This document shows positions 17,270 to 26,129 of a DNA stretch of 51,614 nt, one piece after another. Within the stretch, counting starts at the first letter, position 1. Every line of letters starts with the position of its first letter. A program made the translations under genes and the position numbers. Origin of the DNA: an uncultured Lachnospiraceae bacterium (GTDB lineage Bacteria > Bacillota > Clostridia > Lachnospirales > Lachnospiraceae); assembly GCA_945929965.1 (NCBI GenBank), contig CAMEOT010000020.1:1-51614 (forward strand). Direction: 5' to 3'. The notes beneath the pieces are model-generated. The model searched no databases. It was not told the origin of the DNA and saw only the letters and a program-made list of their open reading frames with translations.

Positions 17270-18352
17270 TTATTCCGCCTCCTTTGTAGTTACAGTTTCT
17301 TTTTTCTCTTCTCCGGGCTGTACTTCCTCTTCCGAAGCTTCTGTCTGCTGTGCAGCAGCTGTGATTTCCGGCTTTTTTCTTTTTGAGAATAGTTTGTGCT
17401 TCGCCGACTGCGCGGGTGCTACATCCTCGGTCAGTTCCAGGAAGATGTCTTCCAGAGACTTCTCCGCATGGGTCATCTCTAAAATGGGCAGCTTTGCATC
17501 TGCCAGTGCATAGAATACCTGCTCTCTGATATCTGCATTCTCTTTGGAGATCACTTTCAGCTTTGCAATATTTTTGGATGCCTCTGTGTTCTCTTCGATC
17601 CGGTCGATCTGTGAGATCTCCTGCAATGCACTCTTCACCGAGGCGGCGCTTCCCTTTACTTCCAGGTTCAGTTCCATGGAACCACTCATAAGCTTCTGCA
17701 GATTCTCCGGAGTATCGCTGGCTACCAGCTTACCGTGGGCTATGATCATAATATGGTCGCAGACCGCGCTGACCTCCGATAGAATATGGGAGCTGAGGAT
17801 CACGGTATGATTCTCCCCCAGCTTGCGGATCAGATCACGGATCTCGATGATCTGTTTCGGATCAAGACCTACCGTGGGCTCATCCAGAATAATAACCTCC
17901 GGGTAGCCAAGGATTGCCTGCGCCAGTCCGACTCTCTGTCTGTAACCTTTTGACAGATTCCTGATCAGACGCTGCTGCATATCGGTGATCTGTGTCATTT
18001 CCATGACCTCGTCAATCTGCTGCTTTCGCTCTTTTTTCGGCACTTTTTTCAGTTCTGCCACGAATTCCAGGTATTCTCTGACAGTCATGTCAACATACAG
18101 CGGCGGAAGCTCCGGCAGATAACCGATGGCACGCTTTGCCTCCTCCGGATCTTTTTGGATATCTTTGCCATCGATGGTCACAGTGCCCTCCGTGGCTGCC
18201 AGATAACCCGTGATGATGTTCATGGTCGTGGATTTACCTGCGCCGTTAGGACCAAGAAAGCCGTAAATCTGTCCCTTTTCCACACGGAAAGAGAGATGAT
18301 CTACGGCAATATGGTCACCATATTTTTTTGTAAGATTGCTTACTTCTATCAT
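17270..18352 (-). CDS. ABC transporter ATP-binding protein (GldA-like)
   Basis: A 360-aa ATPase. Walker A is GPNGAGKST, the signature is NLSKGYRQRVGLAQA and Walker B is VIILDEPTVGLD. After the about 215-residue ATPase core comes a C-terminal domain of the type seen in ABC-2 exporters, then a Lys/Glu-rich tail. The frame is open to 18460, but the ATG at 18352 is preceded by GGGAGGT and begins directly with MIEVSNLTKKYG. It energises the downstream permease-GldG fusion. Confidence 0.92.
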   Translation of the reverse strand: MIEVSNLTKKYGDHIAVDHLSFRVEKGQIYGFLGPNGAGKSTTMNIITGYLAATEGTVTIDGKDIQKDPEEAKRAIGYLPELPPLYVDMTVREYLEFVAELKKVPKKERKQQIDEVMEMTQITDMQQRLIRNLSKGYRQRVGLAQAILGYPEVIILDEPTVGLDPKQIIEIRDLIRKLGENHTVILSSHILSEVSAVCDHIMIIAHGKLVASDTPENLQKLMSGSMELNLEVKGSAASVKSALQEISQIDRIEENTEASKNIAKLKVISKENADIREQVFYALADAKLPILEMTHAEKSLEDIFLELTEDVAPAQSAKHKLFSKRKKPEITAAAQQTEASEEEVQPGEEKKETVTTKEAE

Positions 18353-18407
18353 ATTTACCTCCCGGATATGGTGTGATACCCCCACCTGATATCTACGGGT
18401 ACCCAGA

Positions 18408-18578
18408 ACTGATACCCCGAATTGCTTCGCAGCAAGCTGCTCCCGCAATTCTAAAAACATTCGGAATCCGCTGATTTGCTTCGCAAATCGCTACTTCCTC
18501 ATGTTTTACGGGTGTAAAATTCAACCGCTTTATCATGCAAGCATGAACAGCGGTTAACCTTTACACCCTTGTATCAGT
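18408..18578. repeat. Multi-hairpin element with 8-bp terminal inverted repeat
   Basis: ACTGATAC (18408-18415) pairs with GTATCAGT (18571-18578). Inside are AATTGC/GCAATT, the hairpin GATTTG-CTTCG-CAAATC, and a long composite stem made of GGGTGTAAA/TTTACACCC, AACCGC/GCGGTT and CATG-CAAG-CATG. The stretch 18353-18639 contains no gene. The piece CGCTACTTC recurs in the element at 28708-28874. It lies upstream of the ABC ATPase gene and downstream of the GH2-like gene. Confidence 0.65.
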
Positions 18579-18639
18579 ATATGTTTCAAATGTCATGAAA
18601 AGGTGAAACCTTTGTGAAAATTGTGTGAAACCACAACCC

Positions 18640-19662
18640 TTAAAGCTTTGTCACAGTCAGAGAAATGCTTAAATTTCCTGCCTCCGCCGCCAGATGCAGC
18701 GGCAGCTTCTCCACAGGAATATCTTCAAAAATAAACTCCGGATCACCGGATGCGGCCGACTGGAATAAAAAAAGTACTCCGTCCACATAGAGCACCACTT
18801 TTTTCTGATTGCTGTAAATTGTCAGGGAAAGTAATCCATTCTCCTGACGATGCAGGATGGAAAGTGCCGGATAGAGCACCGGTTCGCTGCTCCATTTTGC
18901 CTGATAATAGTAATATCGTTCTGTCAGTGTCCTGCCGTCCGCCGAAAGGAGTGCTTCCGCCACTTCTCCTGGTAATCCACGATACACCGGAAGATTTTCC
19001 GGTCTTATCCACAGGTCACCCGTGAGGAATCCACATCTTCTGCACAGACGGTAAAACGCCCGCACTTCGTAGCAGTTTTGTCTCTCTGCCCCGGATCCGG
19101 TTCCTTCCAGCCGGATCGCATTGACTCCCATCCGGGCCAATCGTTCCAGATCCTCTTTCATCTGCTCCTCCCATATCCCGGCATCACCGGTCTGCAGAAG
19201 CATTCGGTAGCATACTTCATGCGGAAGGAACTCTTTTTCATTGAGGAAAATTCCCTTTTTATCTACGACACGCACATCATAAATTGCCAGTTCCTGCTGC
19301 CAGTACACTTCCACTGCACCGGTTATATCCTCAGCAGGATCTGATTCTTCCTCATTCTCCGTGCAACCTGTCTTTTCTCCATACTCCACGGTTCCGAACC
19401 TTCCCTGCGCTTTCACCAGATAGACATAGGGATCCCGCACGCCGTCCCAGAGATGCGGCCGCAGCAGCAACGCTGTCATGGAATCCGCTTCTTCTGATGA
19501 GTATTCCCCATGAAAAACAAGGCGTTCGCCCTCCGCACCTTCCCAGATCTCAATCTGTAATGTGGACAGCAAACGCCCTATCTTTTCCGGCAGGGCAAAT
19601 TCCAGATAAGCCTTGCCATTTTCCAGTTTTGTTGTAATTCCAAGATCGTCTCTCATCTGCAT
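18640..19662 (-). CDS. Degenerate glycoside hydrolase family 2-like protein
   Basis: A 340-aa protein with remnants of a family 2 beta-galactosidase layout. A sandwich segment ends LRPHLWDGVRDPYVYLVKA, compared with the usual LWSPEDPYLY. The start of the catalytic barrel follows (YDVRVVDKKGIFLNEKEFLPHEVCYR ... MKEDLERLARMGVNAIRLEG). The C-terminal sandwich reads LTIYSNQKKVVLYVDGVLFLF. The barrel is cut to a fraction of the usual size and no catalytic acid/base (NE) or nucleophile motif is visible. It may be a carbohydrate-sensing or structural relic. AGGAAAGAG precedes the ATG. The true role is unknown. Confidence 0.6.
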   Translation of the reverse strand: MQMRDDLGITTKLENGKAYLEFALPEKIGRLLSTLQIEIWEGAEGERLVFHGEYSSEEADSMTALLLRPHLWDGVRDPYVYLVKAQGRFGTVEYGEKTGCTENEEESDPAEDITGAVEVYWQQELAIYDVRVVDKKGIFLNEKEFLPHEVCYRMLLQTGDAGIWEEQMKEDLERLARMGVNAIRLEGTGSGAERQNCYEVRAFYRLCRRCGFLTGDLWIRPENLPVYRGLPGEVAEALLSADGRTLTERYYYYQAKWSSEPVLYPALSILHRQENGLLSLTIYSNQKKVVLYVDGVLFLFQSAASGDPEFIFEDIPVEKLPLHLAAEAGNLSISLTVTKL

Positions 19663-19754
19663 TTCTCTTTCCTGCCTTTCGCATTCTGTTACTAAGAGTT
19701 TTTGCAGATAACATTTTATTTATGCCGGAAATCCCTCTTTCCCGCACACTATTA

Positions 19755-19982
19755 TTACATGGGACAAGACCTGCGGCCGGGCACTTCCTCTCCGGATACA
19801 TAACCTGCATGAAATTCCATGTTGATGTCCCGAAGCTCCTTCTCCCCGTCGATGTATGCCTGATACATTTCCGCCAGTCCCGAACTACAGCCATCACAGT
19901 TTGCTTCCATATATCCCAGTGACTCCGCCACGATCTGCTCCCTTTCTTCCCTTGTAGTATCCTTGATCAGATATCCTGCCAT
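19755..19982 (-). CDS. Small conserved-looking cysteine protein, 75 aa
   Basis: A 75-aa soluble acidic protein beginning MAGYLIKDTTREERE, with a CDGCSSG motif in the middle and a final RRSCPM, giving three cysteines. GAGGAAGAG precedes the ATG at good spacing. The composition is protein-like, and longer frames over the same DNA lack a ribosome site. The Cys pair could bind a metal or form a disulfide. No family was recognised. It lies between the ABC ATPase gene and the GH2-like gene. Confidence 0.7.
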   Translation of the reverse strand: MAGYLIKDTTREEREQIVAESLGYMEANCDGCSSGLAEMYQAYIDGEKELRDINMEFHAGYVSGEEVPGRRSCPM

Positions 19983-20058
19983 TTTCTCTTCCTCGCTTGT
20001 CTTTCTTTTACAGCCACTGTATCACAACCATCTGTAGGGTGCAAGCTTTTCCCTTCCT

Positions 20059-20736
20059 TTATTCGTGCAGCTGTCCGTCAACGATCCTGACGATTCGTTT
20101 GGCGGACTGTGCTACCCCCAGGTCATGCGTGATCATGACGATGGTGTTGCCCATATCGTTCAGTTCCCGGAACAGCTTCAGTACTTCCTTGCCGCTGGTC
20201 TGATCCAGAGCACCGGTAGGCTCATCCGCCAGAAGGATCGCCGGCTGTCCCACCAGTGCTCTGGCAATGGATACTCTCTGCTTCTGTCCGCCGGACAATT
20301 CGTTGGGCTTATGTCCGATACGATGATCCAGCCCCAGCAGTTTGATAGTATTTTTACACTTTTCTTCCGCTTCTTCATGGGTCATGCCACGCATCAGCAG
20401 GGGCATAATAATATTCTGCATGACATTGTAGGTCGGGATCAGCTGATAGTTCTGGAAAATGAACCCGATCTTCTGGTTGCGCACCATTGTTAGATCGTCC
20501 TCTTTGGTCTCGTGGATTGCCATGCCATCCAGATAATATTCCCCACTGTCCATCACATCCATACAGCCGATCATATTCATTAACGTAGTCTTACCGGAAC
20601 CGGAAGGGCCTAAGATTGCCACATATTCTCCCTTATTTACCTGAAAATTGATGTCCTTCAGGATCGGCAGACGCTCCTCTCCCAGCATATAGCCTTTATT
20701 TATATTTTTCATGGTGATCATTGCGTTTTCCATCAT
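20059..20736 (-). CDS. MacB-type ABC transporter ATP-binding protein (LolD-like)
   Basis: A 225-aa ATPase of the MacB/LolD kind: Walker A GPSGSGKTT, Q-loop FIFQNYQLIPTYNV, signature NELSGGQKQRVSIARAL and Walker B ILLADEPTGALD. It would drive an FtsX-type permease for export of peptides or drugs. The start could be 20736 or the adjacent ATG at 20733; AAGGAT precedes both. The gene itself is intact. Its permease partner upstream on the same strand is truncated, so the complex is probably not functional. Confidence 0.9.
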   Translation of the reverse strand: MMENAMITMKNINKGYMLGEERLPILKDINFQVNKGEYVAILGPSGSGKTTLMNMIGCMDVMDSGEYYLDGMAIHETKEDDLTMVRNQKIGFIFQNYQLIPTYNVMQNIIMPLLMRGMTHEEAEEKCKNTIKLLGLDHRIGHKPNELSGGQKQRVSIARALVGQPAILLADEPTGALDQTSGKEVLKLFRELNDMGNTIVMITHDLGVAQSAKRIVRIVDGQLHE

Positions 20737-20755
20737 AATCCTTACACCTTTCGCA

Positions 20756-21649
20756 CTACTCCTGATTTAAAGCTTCTACGGGGATCAGTCTCGATGCCTT
20801 ATATGCCGGATAGAAGCCGAAGATGCTTCCGGTGAGGACACCAAACAACAGCGACAATACCGCACCCTGTACCGACAGGGACACTCTCACGTTGAACAGC
20901 TGCACGAATGGCGTAATTCCAAGAGCCACCAGCACCCCCAGTACGGCTCCTACCAGACTGGTAAAGCTTGCTTCCAATAAAAACTCCAACAGGATATCCT
21001 TCCGGGAACAGCCCAGCGCTTTCAAAATACCGATCTCGTTGGTACGCTCCTTGATGGATACAAACAGCACGTTCATAATACCGATACCGCCGACGATAAA
21101 TACGATCACTGCCATAGAGATCAACAGTAATGTCAAAGTCTCATTGGAAGCGGAGGCTGCCTCCATCTTGCTTCCGGCATCGCTGATGGTAAATGTGGTG
21201 TTGGGATAGCTTTCTTTTAAGGTACTCTCCACATCCGTCATTACAGTATTCACCTGATTCACATCCTCTGCAATGACCGTGATGGTTGGACTGATATTCG
21301 TACCGGTAATGTATTTGATGCCGGTTTCGTAAGGTACATAGATCGCCGTATCCGGGCTGATGCCGGATGCCACCGTTCCCATCTCGGATAGTACCCCTGA
21401 CACTATATAGGGGCGCCCATCAATATAGACTGTACCGTCATAGGCATCGTAGGCGCTGCCGAAAATTTCCTTTGCCACGGTGGCACCCAGTACGCACACC
21501 TTTTCCTTGCTCTCATTGTTTTCTTCTGTAAGGAAATCCCCGATGGCCATGCCACCACCTGGCATTTCAAAGCTAAAACCGCCGCTGTCACTGCTGCCAC
21601 AGAACCGCCGCCCAACGTAAGTAGCAGTACCAGCGCAACGATGATCCAT
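20756..21649 (-). pseudogene. 5'-truncated MacB-type ABC permease
   Basis: The C-terminal two thirds of a MacB/FtsX permease. The extracytoplasmic core (GDFLTEENNESKEKVCVLGATVAKEIFG) and three final membrane segments with the FtsX motif (RTNEIGILKALGCSRKDILLEFLLEA) are present. The N-terminal membrane helix and first part of the core (roughly 100 residues) are missing. The first about 25 codons of the open frame read through DNA that, in another frame, encodes a different protein's membrane anchor. A deletion has therefore joined two genes out of frame. It sits 19 nt before the ATPase gene. Confidence 0.75.
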
Positions 21650-21701
21650 TTTTTGTTTTTCTTTTGGGAAAAATTATCTGCTTGATCTCCTTGTTCTTCA
21701 C
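21595..21701 (-). pseudogene. N-terminal remnant of a membrane fusion (HlyD-like) protein
   Basis: A GTG at 21701 with GGAGG 6 nt upstream starts a basic N terminus (MKNKEIKQIIFPKRKTK). The frame then breaks at an A6 run (21649-21654). One base added there would continue into a membrane anchor (WIIVALVLLLTLGGGSVAAV). Such a start is typical of HlyD/MacA-like adaptors, which accompany MacB exporters. The rest of the gene is gone, joined out of frame to the truncated permease. Confidence 0.5.
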
Positions 21702-21998
21702 GGCAAACCTCCGATTGCTATTCCGTCCAAATTCCATTGTTTTCTCAAGTATAGTTGGATTTTGTATTGAAAAAGTGTTCACTCTGTGAAAAATCTGTGT
21801 CCTATAGGAGCTTTTCCCCTGCTTACGTCCATGCAATTGCGAAAATAAAGCACAAAAAGAAGGTCCTGTTGGAGGCTGCTTTCGCAAAAGTCTCTAACAT
21901 GACCTTCTATTATAAGCTTACGAATTCGTGCTATCGCGCTAATATGCCCAGAGAAACAAATCACCGCTTCACAGCCTTTTGTTTTCTCTATAGCTTAT
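21702..21998. other. Gene-free stretch with stem-loops and a dispersed repeat
   Basis: No gene is seen. AGAAGGTC (near 21860) pairs with GACCTTCT (21900-21908) around a 30-nt loop. 21912-21937 is a dispersed repeat. AGAGAAACAAA ... TTTGTTTTCTCT (about 21951-21990) forms a stem just past the aldolase stop, with no clear T-run. Confidence 0.5.
21912..21937. repeat. 26-nt dispersed repeat containing CACGAATTCGTG-like palindrome
   Basis: It matches 27430-27455 at 25 of 26 positions. The shared core is CGAATTCGTGCTATCGC, with ATAAGCT before it. The other copy contains the full palindrome CACGAATTCGTG and is followed by a strong hairpin. Confidence 0.65.
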
Positions 21999-22721
21999 TT
22001 ATTTTCTCTGGGAAATACAGATATCTTCCAGATTCTGCGCTCCTTCCGGTCCGATGGGTCTGCCGCCTGTGGTGATACCCCATCCTGCACGGATCTTGAT
22101 AATATCGTCGATCTGTCCCTGGGACAGCAACGTCTTCTTCCCTAAGATAAAGTTGTTCATCATCAGGATCTTCGCATAATATTCCGTGGTCTCCATGCGG
22201 TAATATGCCTGCATGAGGTTATCTCCCCAGGTCAGCGCGCCATGGTTTGCTAACAGTACAGCATTGTATTCCCGGCAGTAGGGTGCCACCGCTTCCGGCA
22301 CTTCCTCTGTGCCGGGCAGGGCAAAATGCACTAGCGGCACACAGCCTAAGGACAGAACCCCTTCCATCAGCACCGGCTCCTCCAGACTGATGCCCGCACA
22401 GGCAAACGCCGTCGCCGTCAGAGGATGTGCATGTACCACGCCTTGTACTTTCGGGTTCTCTTTGAATACTCTGAGGTGCATCTTGATCTCGCTGGAAGGT
22501 TTGTGCGTTCCCTCCAACACGTTCCCGTCCAGATCCAGCTTTACCAGCATGTCCTCTGTCATAAATCCCTTAGAAACTCCCGTAGGTGTTGCCCAGATCT
22601 CATTATCTCCGACTTTACAGGAGATATTTCCGTCGTTCGCTGCCACGAAGCCGCCCTGATACATTCTGCGGCCTACCTCTAAGATCATCTGTTTTGCCTG
22701 TACATCTGATATATATTCCAT
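21999..22721 (-). CDS. Class II aldolase/adducin-family protein (fuculose-phosphate aldolase-like)
   Basis: A 240-aa class II aldolase. Zinc ligands are visible in VVHAHPLTATAFA and further downstream, and the phosphate-binding loop in ANDGNISCKVG. The active-site segment HGALTWGDNLMQAYYRME is complete. It probably cleaves fuculose-1-phosphate, rhamnulose-1-phosphate or a similar sugar phosphate to dihydroxyacetone phosphate plus an aldehyde. The ATG at 22721 has ATGGAGATTAGT before it and is preferred over the in-frame ATG at 22733. Upstream the frame runs into a decayed small gene (22788-22851). No fucose or rhamnose operon surrounds it. Confidence 0.85.
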   Translation of the reverse strand: MEYISDVQAKQMILEVGRRMYQGGFVAANDGNISCKVGDNEIWATPTGVSKGFMTEDMLVKLDLDGNVLEGTHKPSSEIKMHLRVFKENPKVQGVVHAHPLTATAFACAGISLEEPVLMEGVLSLGCVPLVHFALPGTEEVPEAVAPYCREYNAVLLANHGALTWGDNLMQAYYRMETTEYYAKILMMNNFILGKKTLLSQGQIDDIIKIRAGWGITTGGRPIGPEGAQNLEDICISQRK

Positions 22722-22787
22722 ACTAATCTCCATTCCGCAGACGATTCCTTCCGTCGGAGGAATCCTCCTTTTCCGTTCCAGCATGCA

Positions 22788-22851
22788 ATAATATATTACC
22801 TTATTGCCCTTCTCCTTGTCCAGCTGATATTCCCAACAATCTTTTATGCAT
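22788..22851 (-). pseudogene. Decayed paralogue of the 57-aa protein at 27218-27391
   Basis: In one frame this reads KDCWEYQLDKEKGNKVIYY, the same as the intact protein's KDCWEYQ joined directly to LDKEKGNKVIY. The 18 residues between two YQ positions are absent. The stop codon is lost (TAT instead of TAA) so the frame runs on toward the aldolase. A TAG lies just upstream and there is no start codon. Confidence 0.7.
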
Positions 22852-23143
22852 GCTTCCTAACATATTCTTTCGTAACTAATTATCTTTCCCTAGGTATTGT
22901 ACCACATTTCTATTCTTTTTTATGATACTAAAATACTTATGACCCGCCCCGATATGAGCATAAAAGTGGGATGATAATCCCTCGATATGCGAGTAGAGGG
23001 TAGGGTGCCATGTGCCAATGGCACATGTTTAGCACGGACCAATGCGGAATGAAATATCTTCTCATGTCTATACAAAAAAATGTCAAAATGCTATACTTAA
23101 ATTTAAATCATTTTGCCAACACATACAAAGGAAGCATAGCACT
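22852..23143. other. Gene-free stretch upstream of the diguanylate cyclase pseudogene
   Basis: No gene is seen. It contains near-repeats CGATATGAGCA and CGATATGCGAG, and a 9-bp inverted repeat CATGTGCCA (23009-23017) / TGGCACATG (23019-23027). It was checked for a c-di-GMP riboswitch core and none was seen. Confidence 0.5.
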
Positions 23144-24821
23144 ATGACACGGAATAAAATTAAATTTTCTCATACCAAATGGCTGTTGCCGTTATGGGTA
23201 CTTCTTATCGGCAGCATTGCCTTATATATGATTGCTCATATGGTACAGCAGGCCAACTCCAGACATCTTCGCACTCTTGCAGAATTGAATGCTGTAACCT
23301 ACGGTGATAACATGATCGCAGATCTGTATGCCGGTATCAGTATCGCGGATACACTGGAGCAGCTTCTGATCAGTACGGACGGCAGAATCGACAAATTTGA
23401 TACCATTGCGGACAGAATGATGGCAGATTACGTCCAAAGTATCCAGCTGGCTCCCGGAGGTGTCGTAACAGATATCTACTCCACTGAAGGAAATGAAGCA
23501 GGGAGGTTACGGCATTGCTATCCGCAATCCTGTTTTTTTACAAGACGAAAACGGCAATTCCTATTTTTGGGGACTGACTATTGTTATCATCAAAGCTCCG
23601 GAAATTTTCAGGGACTCTGTTGATTCTTTGTCCGGTTTCGGTTATCAATACCGGCTATCGAAGACCATCTCACCTCTGGCTGATGAATATACCGTGGTAG
23701 ACCAGTCGGAGGAGACTCTGATGGATCCCGTCTCTTATGATTTTACTCTGGGAGGCTGTAGCTGAAAGCTGGAAGTCATGCCCACCGGTGGCTGGAAGAA
23801 TGACACACTTTTACAACTGATAGTATTATGTGGCATTGCAGTGATCCTACTACTGGTGGTTCTAACGATATCTATACTATTCGTTGACGAGCAACGCAAA
23901 AAATTTCGCAGACTCTCTCTGACGGATTCTATGACCGGTCTCTTAAATCGTAACGAATTTAATTTGCAGTTGGAGGAGTATCTGGAGGGAAACAAGCAGA
24001 AAAACTGTTTCGGTATATTACTTGACGTGGATAATTTTAAATTTATCAATGATGTCTATGGTCATACTATCGGTGATCAGGTTCTATTGCAGCTTTCACA
24101 ATCCTTAGTGCAGGCTTTTCCGGATAATTCCATTATTGCCAGAAATGGCGGTGATGAGTTCTGTATTATCCTGAAGGATTGCAGTGCAGAAGAGGCTGCC
24201 TCTCAGATAGAGGCTTTCAGCAATGCTTCCCGCTCTTTTTCAGCTAGGGGTGTTGAACACAACTATAGTATTTCCCTGGGCTATGCGGAATACCCTGCCA
24301 ACGCAGAAAAAGGCTCTGACATTCTCCGTTATGCCGACATTGCACTCTATGAGGTAAAATTACAGGGAAAACATGGTGCTCTGGCCTACCGGCCGGATTT
24401 CCACAATTCGAAACGGACACAGCTTGGTTTTTCATTATCGGATATTTCTGACAACCTGCCGGGTGCCTTTTTCATCTACCGGGCCGAAAAGGAGGATGAA
24501 CGCATCCTGTATGCTAATCAGGAAATGCTTCAGCTGACAGGATGTACGGATCTGGATGATTTTATGCATTTTACGAAACATCAATTCCGTAATCTGGTGC
24601 ATCCTGAAGATCTGACACAGGTAGAAGAAAGCATCTGGCAGCAGATAGAATCCGGCATGAACGGATACAATGATTATGTCAAATACCGACTTGCTGTCAA
24701 AGATGGAACTTATAAGACGGTTCTGGATTATGGGCGTATCGTGGAGAGTGAACATTATGGCTCGGTTTTCTATGTATTGGTAGTGGATTGCGAATTTATC
24801 AAAACACACTACGATGATTAA
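23144..24821 (+). pseudogene. Membrane diguanylate cyclase (CHASE-type sensor, GGDEF, PAS), inactivated
   Basis: The intact parent would be an inner-membrane c-di-GMP synthase. It has a membrane helix (LLPLWVLLIGSIALYMIAHM), an extracytoplasmic CHASE-like sensor, a second helix, a GGDEF domain (LTDSMTGLLNRNEF ... ARNGGDEFCIIL) and a C-terminal PAS domain. The first lesion is near 23488-23500, where EGNEAG is joined out of frame to KQGGYGIAIRNPVF, with loss of roughly 30 expected residues between short AAGCAGG repeats. The second is an in-frame TGA at 23763-23765 in GGCS-stop-KLEVMP, where Trp is expected. The start is the ATG at 23144 with AAGGAAG. The GGDEF-PAS part (from 23778) is open and could be a fragment, but lacks its own evident ribosome site. 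Confidence 0.85.
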
Positions 24822-24847
24822 TCATAAAAATAAAAGAATAACAAACT

Positions 24848-24882
24848 TTCCTCCGGGGCATACTGGTTCCGGAGGAATTTTT
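24848..24882 (+). terminator. Terminator whose 3' arm is the next gene's ribosome site
   Basis: TTCCTCCGG (24848-24856) pairs perfectly with CCGGAGGAA (24869-24877), followed by TTTTT. The GGAGGAA of the 3' arm is also the Shine-Dalgarno of the gene starting at 24885. Read-through transcripts would therefore hide that ribosome site. Confidence 0.75.
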
Positions 24883-24884
24883 AT

Positions 24885-26129
24885 ATGAAAGATCAGATTA
24901 AGTCTTACTTACAGCGTTTGAATCACGGAGAAGCTCTGGAAAATGTCCAGGCGGATTTCGTCCGGGAATGCAAGGATGTGGATCCTGCCGAGATTATGCA
25001 TGCCGAGCAGGAGCTGCTGCGGGAGGGTACTTCCATCGAAGAATTGCAGCGGCTCTGTGATGTGCATTCCGCCCTGTTCCATGGTTCCGCGACAGAAGAA
25101 AAAACTTCCAATGCCGAAAAAACAACAGCCCATTTTCCAGATGCCCAGAAATTGCACGCTAAGGACATACAGAACCAACGGCTCTCCGCTGCTGCCGCCC
25201 TGATCCAGATCTCCGGGCATCCCCTGCAGACTTTTACGCTGGAAAATGCAGCACTGGAAAAACTGATTGCCCGCGCGAAGCAGGTTCTGGAAAATGGAAC
25301 AATAAATGACGGATCATTAAATGAGCTGCGCCAGATCGCTATCCACTATGCCAAAAAGGGAGACTTACTTTATCCACATTTGAAGGTGCAATATGGGATC
25401 AGCGGTCCCTCTGCGGTCATGTGGACAGTGGATGATGAGATCCGGGATGAACTGAATGCCCTTGCAAAACAAAAAGACCAAAAAGAAACCGATGCATGGA
25501 AACAACGTTTGAATGCCGTATTGACCCGCATGGAAGAAATGATCTACAAGGAATCCAATATCCTCTTCCCCAACTGCGCACTGAATTTCTCGGAGGAGGA
25601 ATGGTATCACATTTACCGGGATGCCAAAGATTATGCGGAATGCTTCGGTATCCGGGGTGATAGTTGGGAGGCTGCGGAAGCACATCTGACCGACACTGCC
25701 TCTACGGCTGACACCATGTCTGCGGAACACGCTTTTACAGGTAGTGAGACCAGAATCCACCTCCCCAGCGGCAGTCTGACCCTGTCGCAGCTGACCGCCA
25801 TGTTGAATACGATTCCTTTGGAGATCTCTTTCGTAGATATCGATAATATCAATCGCTACTTCAACGAAGGTCCCAAGGTATTCAAGCGTCCCGGTATGGC
25901 ATTGGGCCGGGAGGTCTTCACCTGTCACCCGCCTAAGATCGAAGAACGGGTTCGCCGCATTATCGAAGAATTCCGTGCAGGGAATCTGGACCAGGTACCG
26001 GTCTGGATGGACAAGGACGGCCGGACTTTCTTAGTGACTTATTATGCCGTCCGGGATAAGCAAGAGCAATATCTGGGAACGCTGGAACTGGTACAGGACA
26101 TGGAGTTTGCAAAAGAGCACTTCCGCTAG
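24885..26129 (+). CDS. DUF438/hemerythrin-like/PAS protein
   Basis: A 414-aa cytosolic protein. Residues about 1-65 form a DUF438 domain (IKSYLQRLNHGEALENVQADFVRECKDVDPAEIMHAEQEL). The middle (about 95-250) is a hemerythrin-like helical region with spaced His and Glu (YAKKGDLLYPHLKVQYGI, EEMIYKESNILFPNCALNFSEEEW). The C terminus (about 300-414) is a PAS domain (INRYFNEGPKVFKRPGMALGREVFTCHPPK). This is the usual architecture of an anaerobe family thought to sense redox, oxygen or nitric oxide through a diiron or haem centre; the ligand here is inferred. Its ribosome site is inside a hairpin. It overlaps the carbonic anhydrase gene tail to tail by 4 nt. Confidence 0.88.
   Translation: MKDQIKSYLQRLNHGEALENVQADFVRECKDVDPAEIMHAEQELLREGTSIEELQRLCDVHSALFHGSATEEKTSNAEKTTAHFPDAQKLHAKDIQNQRLSAAAALIQISGHPLQTFTLENAALEKLIARAKQVLENGTINDGSLNELRQIAIHYAKKGDLLYPHLKVQYGISGPSAVMWTVDDEIRDELNALAKQKDQKETDAWKQRLNAVLTRMEEMIYKESNILFPNCALNFSEEEWYHIYRDAKDYAECFGIRGDSWEAAEAHLTDTASTADTMSAEHAFTGSETRIHLPSGSLTLSQLTAMLNTIPLEISFVDIDNINRYFNEGPKVFKRPGMALGREVFTCHPPKIEERVRRIIEEFRAGNLDQVPVWMDKDGRTFLVTYYAVRDKQEQYLGTLELVQDMEFAKEHFR

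Noticed and set aside
22930..23143. c-di-GMP riboswitch upstream of the diguanylate cyclase pseudogene
   Set aside because: No GEMM-like core could be aligned; only a short inverted repeat is present.
23763..23765. TGA in the diguanylate cyclase gene as selenocysteine
   Set aside because: The position is a Trp in context, there is no visible SECIS-like stem, and the gene already carries an upstream frameshift.
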